Origin: Methylobacterium haplocladii
GTDB lineage: Bacteria > Pseudomonadota > Alphaproteobacteria > Rhizobiales > Beijerinckiaceae
Reading direction: 5' to 3'
NCBI RefSeq assembly: GCF_007992175.1
Contig: NZ_BJZT01000015.1
Coordinates: forward strand, 97,588 to 161,587
DNA length: 64,000 nucleotides
Both the position numbers and the translations under genes were made by a program. Shown here one piece after another: positions 18,465-25,927 of this stretch. A model generated the notes under the pieces. The model worked only from the letters and a program-made list of their open reading frames with translations. It did not search any database and was not told the origin of the DNA. Position 1 is the first letter of the stretch. Every line of letters starts with the position of its first letter.

Positions 18465-20951
18465 CTAGCGGCAGGGCATGCCCGGAGGACAATGGGGGCG
18501 CCCGCCCCCACCGCCGTGCGGCTGCTGCTGCGGCTGGGGTTGCGGCCGGGCCATCTGCTGATGCTGAGCCTGCATCTGACGCTGCTGGGCCATCTGCTGC
18601 TGAGCGGCGGCCCGCTGCTGTTGCTGCTGTTGCATCATCTGGCGCTGCTGCGCGGCCTGCTGCTGTTGAGCCACGGCCCGCTGCTGCGCGACTTGCTGTT
18701 GCTGCGCAGCCGCTCGCTGTTGGACGGCCTGCTGCTGTTGCATCTGCATCTGGCGCTGCTGGTTCGCCTGCTGCTGCGCCGCAGCCCGCTGCTGTTGCTG
18801 CAGGAGCTGACGTTGCTGGGCCGCTTGCTGTTGCTGGGCGGCGTTCGGCGAACCCCCTCCCGGAGGCTGTCCCGGCCGAACGGGCTGTTGCGGCAGCGCG
18901 TTCGGAACCGGCTGGGCCTGTCCCACGGCCGGCCGGGCATTCGGACCGATGCCGGGAGCCTGCCGTCCCGGGCCGACGGCCTGCATCGGCTGGAGCGGCT
19001 GGGCGGGAGGCCGAACCGGTGCATTCGGTCGGTTGGCCTGCGCCTGCGGCAGCTGTTGGCCGTTCGGAGAGGTGAGCCCCTGTCGCGGCTGGCCGGTGCC
19101 AACGACCGGCACGGGTCCTTGCGGAGGCTGTCCCGGCTGGCCGGGACGGTTCGCCTGTTGTGGCAGCGGTTGTCCGTTCTGTCCGGGAAGTGACTGCCCA
19201 AATGCCGGCCGCGGACCGGCCGGGAGGCCCTGCTGCGGCTGACCCGGCCGATTCGCCGGGGGCTGGAGACCGGGCTGGCCGTTCGGCGCCAACCCCGGAC
19301 CACCAAAACTTCCCTGTCGCGAGTGCGGGTCGCCGACAGGTCCACCGCCGCCGGACAGCGCATTGGCCGGCAGCGCCGCCCGCTGCTGCAGCGCCGGGGG
19401 CAGTGCCACGCGGGAGATCGCCAGTCCGGCGGCCGCGCCCGCGACGGCCCCTGCGCCGAGGGCTTGCACGGAGGGGCCGCGCCGGTCGCGCACGAACGCG
19501 CCGTTCTGCTGGTTGATCTCGTTGATCACCGTCGTGTTGTGGATGTTTTCGAAATAGACGTTGTTCGGCGGCGGCACGATGAAGGCTGGCGCGACGACAT
19601 AAGCCGGCATCGGCACGAAGGCCGGCGCCGGCAGGGCATATTCGACGTAGACCGGCGGCGGCGGTGCGAGGTCGACGATGTAGGCCGGCCGCGGCGGCAG
19701 GAAGAACACCGGCGGCGGGGGCGGCGGCGCGAGATCGTAGTAGGGGTCGTCGAAATAGACGGCCGGGCGCTCGACGTAGACGATCTCCTCCGGCGGCGGC
19801 GGCGGCACGTCGTAGGCCAGCATCGCGAAATGCGGCGGCGGTTCCAGCGCCACGGCGAGTTCGCGCAAGCGACGACGCGCGTCCCAGGCGTGCGGACCGC
19901 GCGGGTAACGGCTGAGATAGGACCAGTAGCCGTCCGGACCGTCGGCGAGATAGGTGCGCCGCCACGTCAGCGCCTCGCGACGGGCTGCGATCAGCACGCG
20001 CACGCGCTTGGCGAGCGCATCGCGCGGATAGGCCGAAACGAATTCCTGGTAGCCCTGGAGGGAGTCGCGCTGCAGGCAGGAGGCGTAGGCGTCCTGCGGG
20101 CCGATCTCGCGCAACGGACGCGCATTCAGCGCTGCGATCTTGGCGGGGTCGGAGACAGGCGGCGCATCGGCCGCGCGCTTGAAGAATTCGAAGCCTCCCT
20201 CGATCCGCGAGGCACTCCACGGTACCTCGCCGCCCTGCGTGGTCTCGCTGACGCGCAGGCGCACCCGGTCGAACAGCTCGGCCGGCGGCAGCCCACCCTC
20301 TCGGATCATCTCGACCAATGCTTGGGCATAGGCGCCGTAGGGGCCCTTCTCCTGGGGGCCGACGGTGCCGGGCGCGGCGTTGAACGCAATCAGCGAGCCC
20401 GGCTCGGCCTCGGTCAGGGCGAGGCCCCCGGCGAGCGGGTCACCCGTCTTGGCGAAGGGGGCGGTGCGGCCGGCATCGAACACCACGAAGCGGGCCTTGA
20501 GAGGGATCGCGGCGAGTTGACGCTTGTAGTCGGAGAGCCGCAGCGCCCGCACCGGCACGTCGGCGGCGCTGGCGATCTGCGCATCGACCGGCGCGAAATA
20601 GTTCTCGCCGTTGAGCTGCAGGCCGTAGCCGGCGAGGTAGACGAAGGCGACGGTATCCGGGCCGGACGCCGCCGCCTTGTCGGTGAAGTCGCGCATGGCC
20701 CGGCGCAGTGAATCCTCGTCGAGGTCGCGGGCGCCAACGACGTCGAACCCCGCCCCCTGAAGCGTCTGTGCGACGAGCCCGGCATCGTTGGCCGGTGTCG
20801 CCAGTTCGCCGGCCCTGTAGGCGGCGTTGCCGACGACGAGGGCGATCCGCTTCTCGGATCCGCCCGGCACCGGCTCGGCCCGCGCGAGGCTGGCGAGAAG
20901 AAACGACGACAGGACGGCAAGCAGTACGATAACCCGCGACGGCGCGCTCAT
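18465..20951 (-). CDS. Secreted caspase-fold (peptidase C14) protein with lost catalytic dyad and long Gln/Pro-rich tail
   Basis: An 828-residue protein from ATG 20951, which gives a clean Sec signal (VIVLLAVLSSFLLASLARAE). Residues about 30-260 are a bacterial caspase/p20-like domain (KRIALVVGNAAYRAGELATP, NDAGLVAQTLQGAGFDV). The catalytic His of the usual SGHG is Tyr (LAGYGLQ, TAC at 20625-20627). The catalytic Cys of the usual DACR is Gly (DAGRTAPF, GGC at 20469-20471). It is therefore a pseudo-caspase. Pro-rich tracts with many Tyr follow (PPPPEEIVYVERP), then a Gly/Ala stretch that may be membrane-active. The last 250 or so residues are dominated by Gln, Pro and Ala, with several runs of Gln. 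It may be a periplasmic or surface scaffold. Confidence 0.85.
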   Translation of the reverse strand: MSAPSRVIVLLAVLSSFLLASLARAEPVPGGSEKRIALVVGNAAYRAGELATPANDAGLVAQTLQGAGFDVVGARDLDEDSLRRAMRDFTDKAAASGPDTVAFVYLAGYGLQLNGENYFAPVDAQIASAADVPVRALRLSDYKRQLAAIPLKARFVVFDAGRTAPFAKTGDPLAGGLALTEAEPGSLIAFNAAPGTVGPQEKGPYGAYAQALVEMIREGGLPPAELFDRVRLRVSETTQGGEVPWSASRIEGGFEFFKRAADAPPVSDPAKIAALNARPLREIGPQDAYASCLQRDSLQGYQEFVSAYPRDALAKRVRVLIAARREALTWRRTYLADGPDGYWSYLSRYPRGPHAWDARRRLRELAVALEPPPHFAMLAYDVPPPPPEEIVYVERPAVYFDDPYYDLAPPPPPPVFFLPPRPAYIVDLAPPPPVYVEYALPAPAFVPMPAYVVAPAFIVPPPNNVYFENIHNTTVINEINQQNGAFVRDRRGPSVQALGAGAVAGAAAGLAISRVALPPALQQRAALPANALSGGGGPVGDPHSRQGSFGGPGLAPNGQPGLQPPANRPGQPQQGLPAGPRPAFGQSLPGQNGQPLPQQANRPGQPGQPPQGPVPVVGTGQPRQGLTSPNGQQLPQAQANRPNAPVRPPAQPLQPMQAVGPGRQAPGIGPNARPAVGQAQPVPNALPQQPVRPGQPPGGGSPNAAQQQQAAQQRQLLQQQQRAAAQQQANQQRQMQMQQQQAVQQRAAAQQQQVAQQRAVAQQQQAAQQRQMMQQQQQQRAAAQQQMAQQRQMQAQHQQMARPQPQPQQQPHGGGGGRPHCPPGMPCR

Positions 20952-21138
20952 GACAGGCCTCCCTCGGCTGGCTCGACTCGACGAGCCGGGGCGGCGCCAT
21001 GGCGCTCCTCCCCGCATGAACCGAGGTTGAACCCCGAAACCGGGCGAATTCGGGGTTGCTCGGCCTTTGGCGTTCGGCTGCATTTCGGTCCCGGCTGCCC
21101 GCAGGGCCGCGAACCGGACGGGCCTCAGTCTCCGCGCG

Positions 21139-21594
21139 TCACCCGGCCCGCGTGTCGACGAGCTTCGCCCGCACCTGCGCCAGCCCCCGCGTGAGCTCGC
21201 CGAGATCGTCCGCGAGCCAGTCGTAGATCGCCACGGCGGCGTCCGGGAATTCCTTCAGGACGCGGGTCATCAGCTGCGTGCTGATCCGCATCACCTCGGC
21301 CTTCGTCGTTGCCGTGGCATCGGCGGGGCGCTTGCCCGGCGCGAACAAGGCGGTGCGTCCGATGAGGGCCGAGCGGCCGGCGACGATCGGGACGCCGCCT
21401 TGACCGGTCAGTTCGATCGCACCGGAGAGCACGACGTAGCCGCCATCGGCCCGGTCGCCGCGCTTGAACAGGGTCTCGCCAGTGTCCAGGGCGAGACGTT
21501 CGCCGGCAAAGCTCAGCAGGCGCAGCGCACCGGAATCGAAGAATCCGAAAACGGGGGCGGCGGACAGGATCGCGATGTCGTCGTCGAACCCCAA
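21139..21594 (-). CDS. Stand-alone cyclic-nucleotide-binding-domain protein
   Basis: A 151-residue protein that is almost entirely a Crp-type cNMP-binding beta-roll (LDTGETLFKRGDRADGGYVVLSGAIELTG ... GRSALIGRTALFAPGKRPADATATTKAEVMRIS) plus a C-terminal helix. There is no helix-turn-helix, kinase or channel domain. The position of the phosphate-binding cassette (GRSALIGRTALF) lacks the canonical RAA motif, so cAMP binding is doubtful. It could be a regulatory partner protein. It lies downstream of the OmpR-type regulator, on the same strand, 238 bp away. Confidence 0.8.
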   Translation of the reverse strand: MGFDDDIAILSAAPVFGFFDSGALRLLSFAGERLALDTGETLFKRGDRADGGYVVLSGAIELTGQGGVPIVAGRSALIGRTALFAPGKRPADATATTKAEVMRISTQLMTRVLKEFPDAAVAIYDWLADDLGELTRGLAQVRAKLVDTRAG

Positions 21595-21832
21595 TGCGCG
21601 CCCATCCCTCGGCCGGTTCCGCTTGCGACAAGACCCTTAGCCGAAGCAGGCCGGGCTGCGAAACGCGAGGCTCCGCGCCGCGTCTGGGCGTCGGCGATCG
21701 GGTTGCACGACCTGCATCCCCATCGTCGGACGACCATCGACCATCATTATCGCCGAGATCTTAACCCGGCGTTGAGCACGGGCCGGCGGCGCCCTCAGCC
21801 GGACCGCGGCTGAAGCGACTGGCGATGCCCGG

Positions 21833-22519
21833 TCACGGCAGCAGCTTGTAGCCGCCGGATTCGGTGATCAGGATCGCCGCGGCGGCCGGGTTCGGCTCGA
21901 TCTTCTGGCGCAGCCGGTAGATGTGCGTCTCGAGGGTGTGGGTGGTGACGTGGGCGTTGTAGCCCCAGACCTCGGCGAGGAGCGTATCGCGCCCCACCAC
22001 CTCGCGGCCGGCGCGGTAGAGATAGCGCAGGATCGCGGTCTCCTTCTCCGTGAGCTTCAGCTTCGAGCCGCGCTCGCCGACGAGCAGCTTCGCGCCCGGC
22101 CGGAAGGTGTAGGGGCCGATCCGGAAGATCGCGTCCTCGCTCGCCTCGTGCTGGCGCAGCTGGGCGCGGATGCGGGCGAGCAGCACCGCGAACTTGAAGG
22201 GCTTGGTGACGTAGTCGTTGGCGCCGGCCTCCAGCCCCTCGACGGTGTCGTCCTCGGAATCCTGTGCGGTCAGCATGATGATCGGCCCGCGAAAGCCCTC
22301 GCGCCGCATCACGCGCACCGCCTCGCGCCCGTCCATGTCGGGCAGGCCGACATCCATCACGACGAGGTCGACGCGATCCTCGGCCACGAGCGCGATGGCG
22401 CCCTGCGCCGTCGCTTCGCCGATGGCGGCGAATTCCTCGTAGTGGTCGATCTCTTCGGTAAGCGTCTCCCGCAGGGCATCGTCGTCGTCGCAGACGAGGA
22501 GACGGTGGGTATTGGACAT
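21833..22519 (-). CDS. OmpR-family response regulator
   Basis: A 228-residue regulator. The receiver domain (residues 5-120) has the acidic pocket CDDDD, phospho-acceptor Asp56 (VVMDVGLPDMDG), the switch residue in MLTAQDSEDD, and Lys in YVTKPFKF. The winged-helix domain (about 130-228) has LTEKETAILRYLYRAG and LETHIYRLRQKIEP. No histidine kinase is adjacent, so it is an orphan here. A 9-bp-stem inverted repeat lies 39 bp upstream of its start. Confidence 0.93.
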   Translation of the reverse strand: MSNTHRLLVCDDDDALRETLTEEIDHYEEFAAIGEATAQGAIALVAEDRVDLVVMDVGLPDMDGREAVRVMRREGFRGPIIMLTAQDSEDDTVEGLEAGANDYVTKPFKFAVLLARIRAQLRQHEASEDAIFRIGPYTFRPGAKLLVGERGSKLKLTEKETAILRYLYRAGREVVGRDTLLAEVWGYNAHVTTHTLETHIYRLRQKIEPNPAAAAILITESGGYKLLP

Positions 22520-22557
22520 CAGGGGCGGGACTCCCGCGCGGTTCGTTGCGCGTCTGA

Positions 22558-22580
22558 GCCCGATCGATCCACGATCGGGC
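22558..22580. promoter_or_regulatory. Inverted repeat upstream of the OmpR-type regulator
   Basis: A perfect 9-bp inverted repeat (GCCCGATCG, 5-nt spacer ATCCA, CGATCGGGC) ends 39 bp upstream of the regulator start codon. Its position suggests an operator or a 5'-UTR hairpin. There is no T-run, so a terminator is unlikely. No protein is known to bind it. Confidence 0.4.
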
Positions 22581-22693
22581 CGCTACGTCTGCAAGGGCGT
22601 GCGCTGCGACGAGACTGCCCATCCGGCCGCCGGCTGCACCTGAGCAGACTTGCGTCGGGGGTCCGACGCTTCGCCCGCCCAGCTTCGGTCGTG

Positions 22694-22745
22694 TCGCAGG
22701 CTCGTATCGGAAATCCGCGGAGCGGCTTTCCGAAACCTGCCGAGG
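22694..22745 (+). repeat. 52-bp direct repeat, copy A
   Basis: It matches 24118-24169 at 41 of 52 positions without gaps, by my own position count. Both copies begin TCGCAGGCT and contain a hairpin-forming core (GGAAA ... TTTCC) followed by GAAACC. Copy A lies upstream of the L,D-transpeptidase-like gene in the same orientation as copy B. Confidence 0.6.
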
Positions 22746-22945
22746 ACGACCGTACCGGCCGGACCCAACGGTCAACCTATCCGGTTTTTGCGGTCAGGGA
22801 ATAAGCAACGCTCCGGTTTTGCAGCGTTTTCGGCTCAACCGCTCCCAACCGCAGGCCATTCGAGCCGCGCTCGCGCCGCGACGGCCCTCCCGACGAGGCC
22901 GCCGCCGGGATAAGACGCCACCCGAATGCCACGACGGGGCTCGCG

Positions 22946-23482
22946 ATGAAACGGACCACGATCTCCCTGCTGCGGGTGCGCCCGCTCGTCGGCGACCGGA
23001 CCCGCGGGCAGCTCCTGGCGGGATCGGCGGTCGTCGCCTGCGCACTCGGGCGCACCGGCATCGTCCAGGTCAAGCGCGAGGGCGACGGCGCCTCGCCGCG
23101 TGGGGCTTTCCGTCTGCGCGGCGGCGTCTACCGGCCCGACCATTTTGCGGCACGACCACGGACTCCTTTGCAGCTGCGTGCGACGAAGCCCGGAGACGGC
23201 TGGTGCGACGACCCGCGCGACCGGCGCTACAACCGGCCGGTCCGCCTGCCGCTCCCCGGCGTCGGCGCGGAGGAAATGTGGCGCGGCGACGGTCTCTACG
23301 ACCTCGTGGTCGACCTCGACTGCAACCGCGGCCCGATCCGCCCGGGCCGTGGCTCGGCGATCTTTCTGCACGTCGCGCGTCCGGGCTATCGGCCGACGGA
23401 AGGCTGTGTGGCGCTCGCCCGTCCCGATCTCGTACGGTTGCTCCGTCGCATCGGCCCACGCACACGGCTGTCGATCGGATGA
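22946..23482 (+). CDS. YkuD-domain (L,D-transpeptidase-like) protein
   Basis: A 178-residue protein consisting mainly of an L,D-transpeptidase catalytic domain. It opens with a Gly/Arg-rich strand region (GRTGIVQVKREGDGASPRGAF). The active site is near the C-terminus: the His in IFLHVARPGY and the nucleophile Cys in PTEGCVAL. No signal peptide or lipobox is visible at the chosen ATG, so export is unexplained. Proteins of this small type are common in Hyphomicrobiales. It would cross-link peptidoglycan or attach proteins to it. It is followed, on the same strand, by a MarR regulator. Confidence 0.88.
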   Translation: MKRTTISLLRVRPLVGDRTRGQLLAGSAVVACALGRTGIVQVKREGDGASPRGAFRLRGGVYRPDHFAARPRTPLQLRATKPGDGWCDDPRDRRYNRPVRLPLPGVGAEEMWRGDGLYDLVVDLDCNRGPIRPGRGSAIFLHVARPGYRPTEGCVALARPDLVRLLRRIGPRTRLSIG

Positions 23483-23614
23483 GACCGGTGGCCGTACGCG
23501 GCGCCCTTCGAGCGCGTGGCCACCGACCCGGTCCGTACCTGTCCCATCACCGGAAAGCGTGCTACAGCACTTGTACGAAAGTCTATCTTGACACACCAGG
23601 ACGAGTGGCGTGCC

Positions 23615-24046
23615 GTGCCCGAGCGTAGCTTTAACGCCTCCCCCTGCCATTGCCTGACGATGCGTCAGGCCTCACGGCAGGTGACGCAGCTCTACGACCG
23701 GCATTTCGCGCCGACGGGCCTCCGCGTCACCCAGTATTCCGTCCTGCGCATGCTCGGGCGCAACGAGCCGCTCGCCATGCAGGCGCTGGCCGACCGCATG
23801 GTCATGGACCGGACCACATTGAGCCGGGCTCTGCGCCCGCTCGAACGGGAAGGGCTCGTGAGCATGGCGCCGGGCCGCGACGCGCGGACCCGCCTGCTGT
23901 CCCTAACGCCGGCCGGCCACGCCCTGATCGAAGAGTTGGCGCCGGCCTGGGATCGGGCACAGGCCGAGTTCGAGACCCGATTCGGCGTGGCCGAAACCCG
24001 GGATCTGCGCGGGATGCTGTCGCGGGTCGTCGGCCAAGTCGCCTGA
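23615..24046 (+). CDS. MarR family transcriptional regulator with Cys-x-Cys N-terminus
   Basis: A winged-helix MarR-type repressor of about 143 residues. Helices with TQLYDRHFAPTGLRVTQYSVL, the recognition region MQALADRMVMDRTTLSRAL and the wing PGRDARTRLLSLTPAG are typical. CHC near the N-terminus just before LTMRQASRQV is shared by a MarR subgroup and may be a redox or metal sensor. GTG 23615 matches family N-termini. An ATG at 23516 would add 33 residues that look non-coding. It may control the upstream YkuD gene, but its target is unknown. Confidence 0.85.
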   Translation: MPERSFNASPCHCLTMRQASRQVTQLYDRHFAPTGLRVTQYSVLRMLGRNEPLAMQALADRMVMDRTTLSRALRPLEREGLVSMAPGRDARTRLLSLTPAGHALIEELAPAWDRAQAEFETRFGVAETRDLRGMLSRVVGQVA

Positions 24047-24117
24047 AGCTCGGTCGGCAGCGGCTGCGCCGACCCACGATGCTCATCGACCCTTCGTCGG
24101 CTTCGCGTCCTGAATCC

Positions 24118-24169
24118 TCGCAGGCTTTTGCCGGAAAGCCGCGGCGGGGCTTTCTGAAACCGGCTCAGG
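24118..24169 (+). repeat. 52-bp direct repeat, copy B
   Basis: The second copy of the element at 22694-22745. Here the internal hairpin is a stronger 7-bp stem (GAAAGCC / GGCTTTC). It lies just after the MarR gene and could end its transcript or that of the convergent small gene. Confidence 0.6.
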
Positions 24170-24174
24170 TTGGG

Positions 24175-24360
24175 CTAAGCCGACCGCCTGAACAAGGATA
24201 CGACGTTCCCACGGTAGTCCGGCTGCGTCACCGGCTGAGGCTCCCGCGCCTGGATGCCGGGTTCCGGCGGCCGGCCGGCATTCCACGCGATCCAGCGCGC
24301 TGCCGGTCGATCACTGATGCGCCTCTTGACCCAGGCCGGCACCTTCGAATGAGTCGCCAT
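24175..24360 (-). CDS. Small basic hypothetical protein
   Basis: A 61-residue protein (MATHSKVPAWVKRRISDRPA at the start; GNVVSLFRRS near the end) that I do not recognise. ATG 24360 is chosen because an excellent Shine-Dalgarno stretch (GGAGGGAGGT) directly precedes it. A second ATG 12 bp upstream would place that site inside the gene. There is no signal peptide or membrane helix. The strong ribosome site and normal codon use argue that it is real. Confidence 0.6.
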   Translation of the reverse strand: MATHSKVPAWVKRRISDRPAARWIAWNAGRPPEPGIQAREPQPVTQPDYRGNVVSLFRRSA

Positions 24361-24792
24361 ACCTCCCTCCATCAGTCGTGGCCCAGTCCAAAGTCAGCCC
24401 AACCGCGACGTTTAGGCAAGAGCTAACGTCACCTAACGTTGCGGCTATCCCGGATTTCACGCCAAGCTCGGTAGTCGGCCGAGCCGATGTCCTCCGGATG
24501 ACGAGGGGCCGGAGCCGTGCCGGCCCTGCGTAATTCGCGTCCCTCGCGCCCGGGCCGGCCCTGTCGCCAAGTGCGGCAGCGGTTGCTAGGAGAGCCGAAC
24601 CTTCGGGTCACACGGCTCCCGCTGGGCGGTCGGGACGAGAGGGAGAACTCTCGAGTTATCGGGGATCGTGCGAGGTGCACTTAAGCATCTTCGCAGGCAG
24701 CCAGGCGAAGAAGCGGCGTCACGACAAGGCCTTAGCGCTTTCTCCATGATTCGGGGTTCATGGCGAAGGCCTGTCGAGCCCGGACGAGGACC
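24361..24792. other. Intergenic region upstream of hisZ with a possible small minus-strand frame
   Basis: 432 bp between the small minus-strand gene and hisZ. A minus-strand frame at 24429-24680 ends in a plausible protein tail (HPEDIGSADYRAWREIRDSR), but it lacks a convincing start or ribosome site. It could be a small gene or a remnant. The hisZ promoter should lie at about 24680-24780. No His leader peptide or T-box was recognised. Confidence 0.35.
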
Positions 24793-25926
24793 ATGACGAG
24801 ACCGGAGCCAAGCGGAGCGAGTACGGTGGAGGCCGAGGCCCAGGCGCGACTGCTCGCCCATTTTGCGGAGGCCGGCTACGCGCCCGTCGCGCCGCCGGTG
24901 CTGCAACCGGTCGAACCGTTCCTGGAGTTGTCGGGCGAGGACATCCGCCGGCGCATCTTCGTGACGACGGACGGCGCCGGCGCCGAACTCTGCCTGCGGC
25001 CCGAATTCACGATTCCCGTCTGCCGCCACCATCAGGCGATGCGTCCCGGCGAATCGGCCGACTATGCCTATCTCGGCCCGGTCTTTCGGCTCGCGGCCGG
25101 CGATCCCGACGAGTTCACGCAGGCCGGCATCGAATCGATCGGCCGCACCGACACGCCGGCGGCGGACGCCGAAGTGCTGGGCATGGCCCTCGACGGGCTG
25201 GAGCGCCTCGGCCGCAAGGAGGTCGCCGTGCGCCTCGGCGACATGGGACTGACCCACGCGCTGCTCGATGCACTGGCCGTGCCGCCCGTGGCCAAGCGCC
25301 GGACGCTGCGCGCCATCGCCGCCAGCCGTCCCCTCGACGAGGTCGCCAACACCGCCCAGACCGAGGATCCTCACGCGGGCTTGTTGGCCACGATCCAGGG
25401 GCAGGATCCCAAGGGCGTGCGCGCCTTCGTCGAGGACGTGCTCTCGATCGCCGGCATCTCGCGGGTCGGCGGCCGCAGCGCCGGCGAGATCGCCGAGCGC
25501 TTCCTCGCCAAGGCCGCCGCCCAGGCCCATGGCGGCGCCGGCCTGAACGCCGAGAACCGCGCCGTCGTCGAGCGCTATTGCGCCGTGACGGGAAATCCGG
25601 ACCTGGCCGTCGCCGAGGTGCGCGCCCTCGCGGCCGAGGCGGGTCTCCGGCACGACGGGCTTCACGCGGCGCTCGCGCTCTTCGAGGAACGCACCGGCTT
25701 CATGGCCGCGCGCGGCCTGCCCGTCGAGCGCTTCGCCTTCTCCGGCGGGTTCGCGCGCAACCTCGACTACTATACCGGCTTCATCTTCGAGGTGACGGAC
25801 AGGCCCAGCGCCCCGGCCCTCGTCGGGGGCGGGCGCTACGACGGCCTGCTGCAGCATCTCGGCAGTCCCGTGCCGCTGCCGGCGGTGGGCTGCGCCTTCT
25901 GGCTCTCGCGATGCGGCGGGAACTGA
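24793..25926 (+). CDS. hisZ: ATP phosphoribosyltransferase regulatory subunit
   Basis: A 377-residue class II aminoacyl-tRNA-synthetase-like paralogue of HisRS that lacks charging activity and forms a complex with HisG. It shows APPVLQPVEPFLELSGEDIRRRIF, LCLRPEFTIPVCRHH (motif 2 type), YAYLGPVFRLA, GIESIGRTD and the C-terminal motif-3-like VGGGRYDGLLQHLG. It has no anticodon-binding domain. ATG 24793 follows GAGGA at good spacing; a more upstream frame is open to 24760. Its stop is 1 bp from the hisG start, so the two are co-translated. Confidence 0.93.
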   Translation: MTRPEPSGASTVEAEAQARLLAHFAEAGYAPVAPPVLQPVEPFLELSGEDIRRRIFVTTDGAGAELCLRPEFTIPVCRHHQAMRPGESADYAYLGPVFRLAAGDPDEFTQAGIESIGRTDTPAADAEVLGMALDGLERLGRKEVAVRLGDMGLTHALLDALAVPPVAKRRTLRAIAASRPLDEVANTAQTEDPHAGLLATIQGQDPKGVRAFVEDVLSIAGISRVGGRSAGEIAERFLAKAAAQAHGGAGLNAENRAVVERYCAVTGNPDLAVAEVRALAAEAGLRHDGLHAALALFEERTGFMAARGLPVERFAFSGGFARNLDYYTGFIFEVTDRPSAPALVGGGRYDGLLQHLGSPVPLPAVGCAFWLSRCGGN

Positions 25927-25927
25927 C

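Larger units (their letters stand above)
22520..22945. other. Divergent intergenic region upstream of an OmpR regulator and an L,D-transpeptidase-like gene
   Basis: 426 bp that carries no gene I can support. It holds the inverted repeat at 22558-22580 and copy A of the 52-bp repeat at 22694-22745. Its right half is locally AT-richer (around 22775-22835), where the promoter of the plus-strand gene probably lies. Confidence 0.5.

Noticed and set aside
18465..19300. CAG/CTG-like repetitive DNA in the caspase gene as a simple-sequence repeat or transposon
   Set aside because: The repetition follows codons for Gln, Ala and Pro in one intact frame. It is part of the protein, not a separate element.
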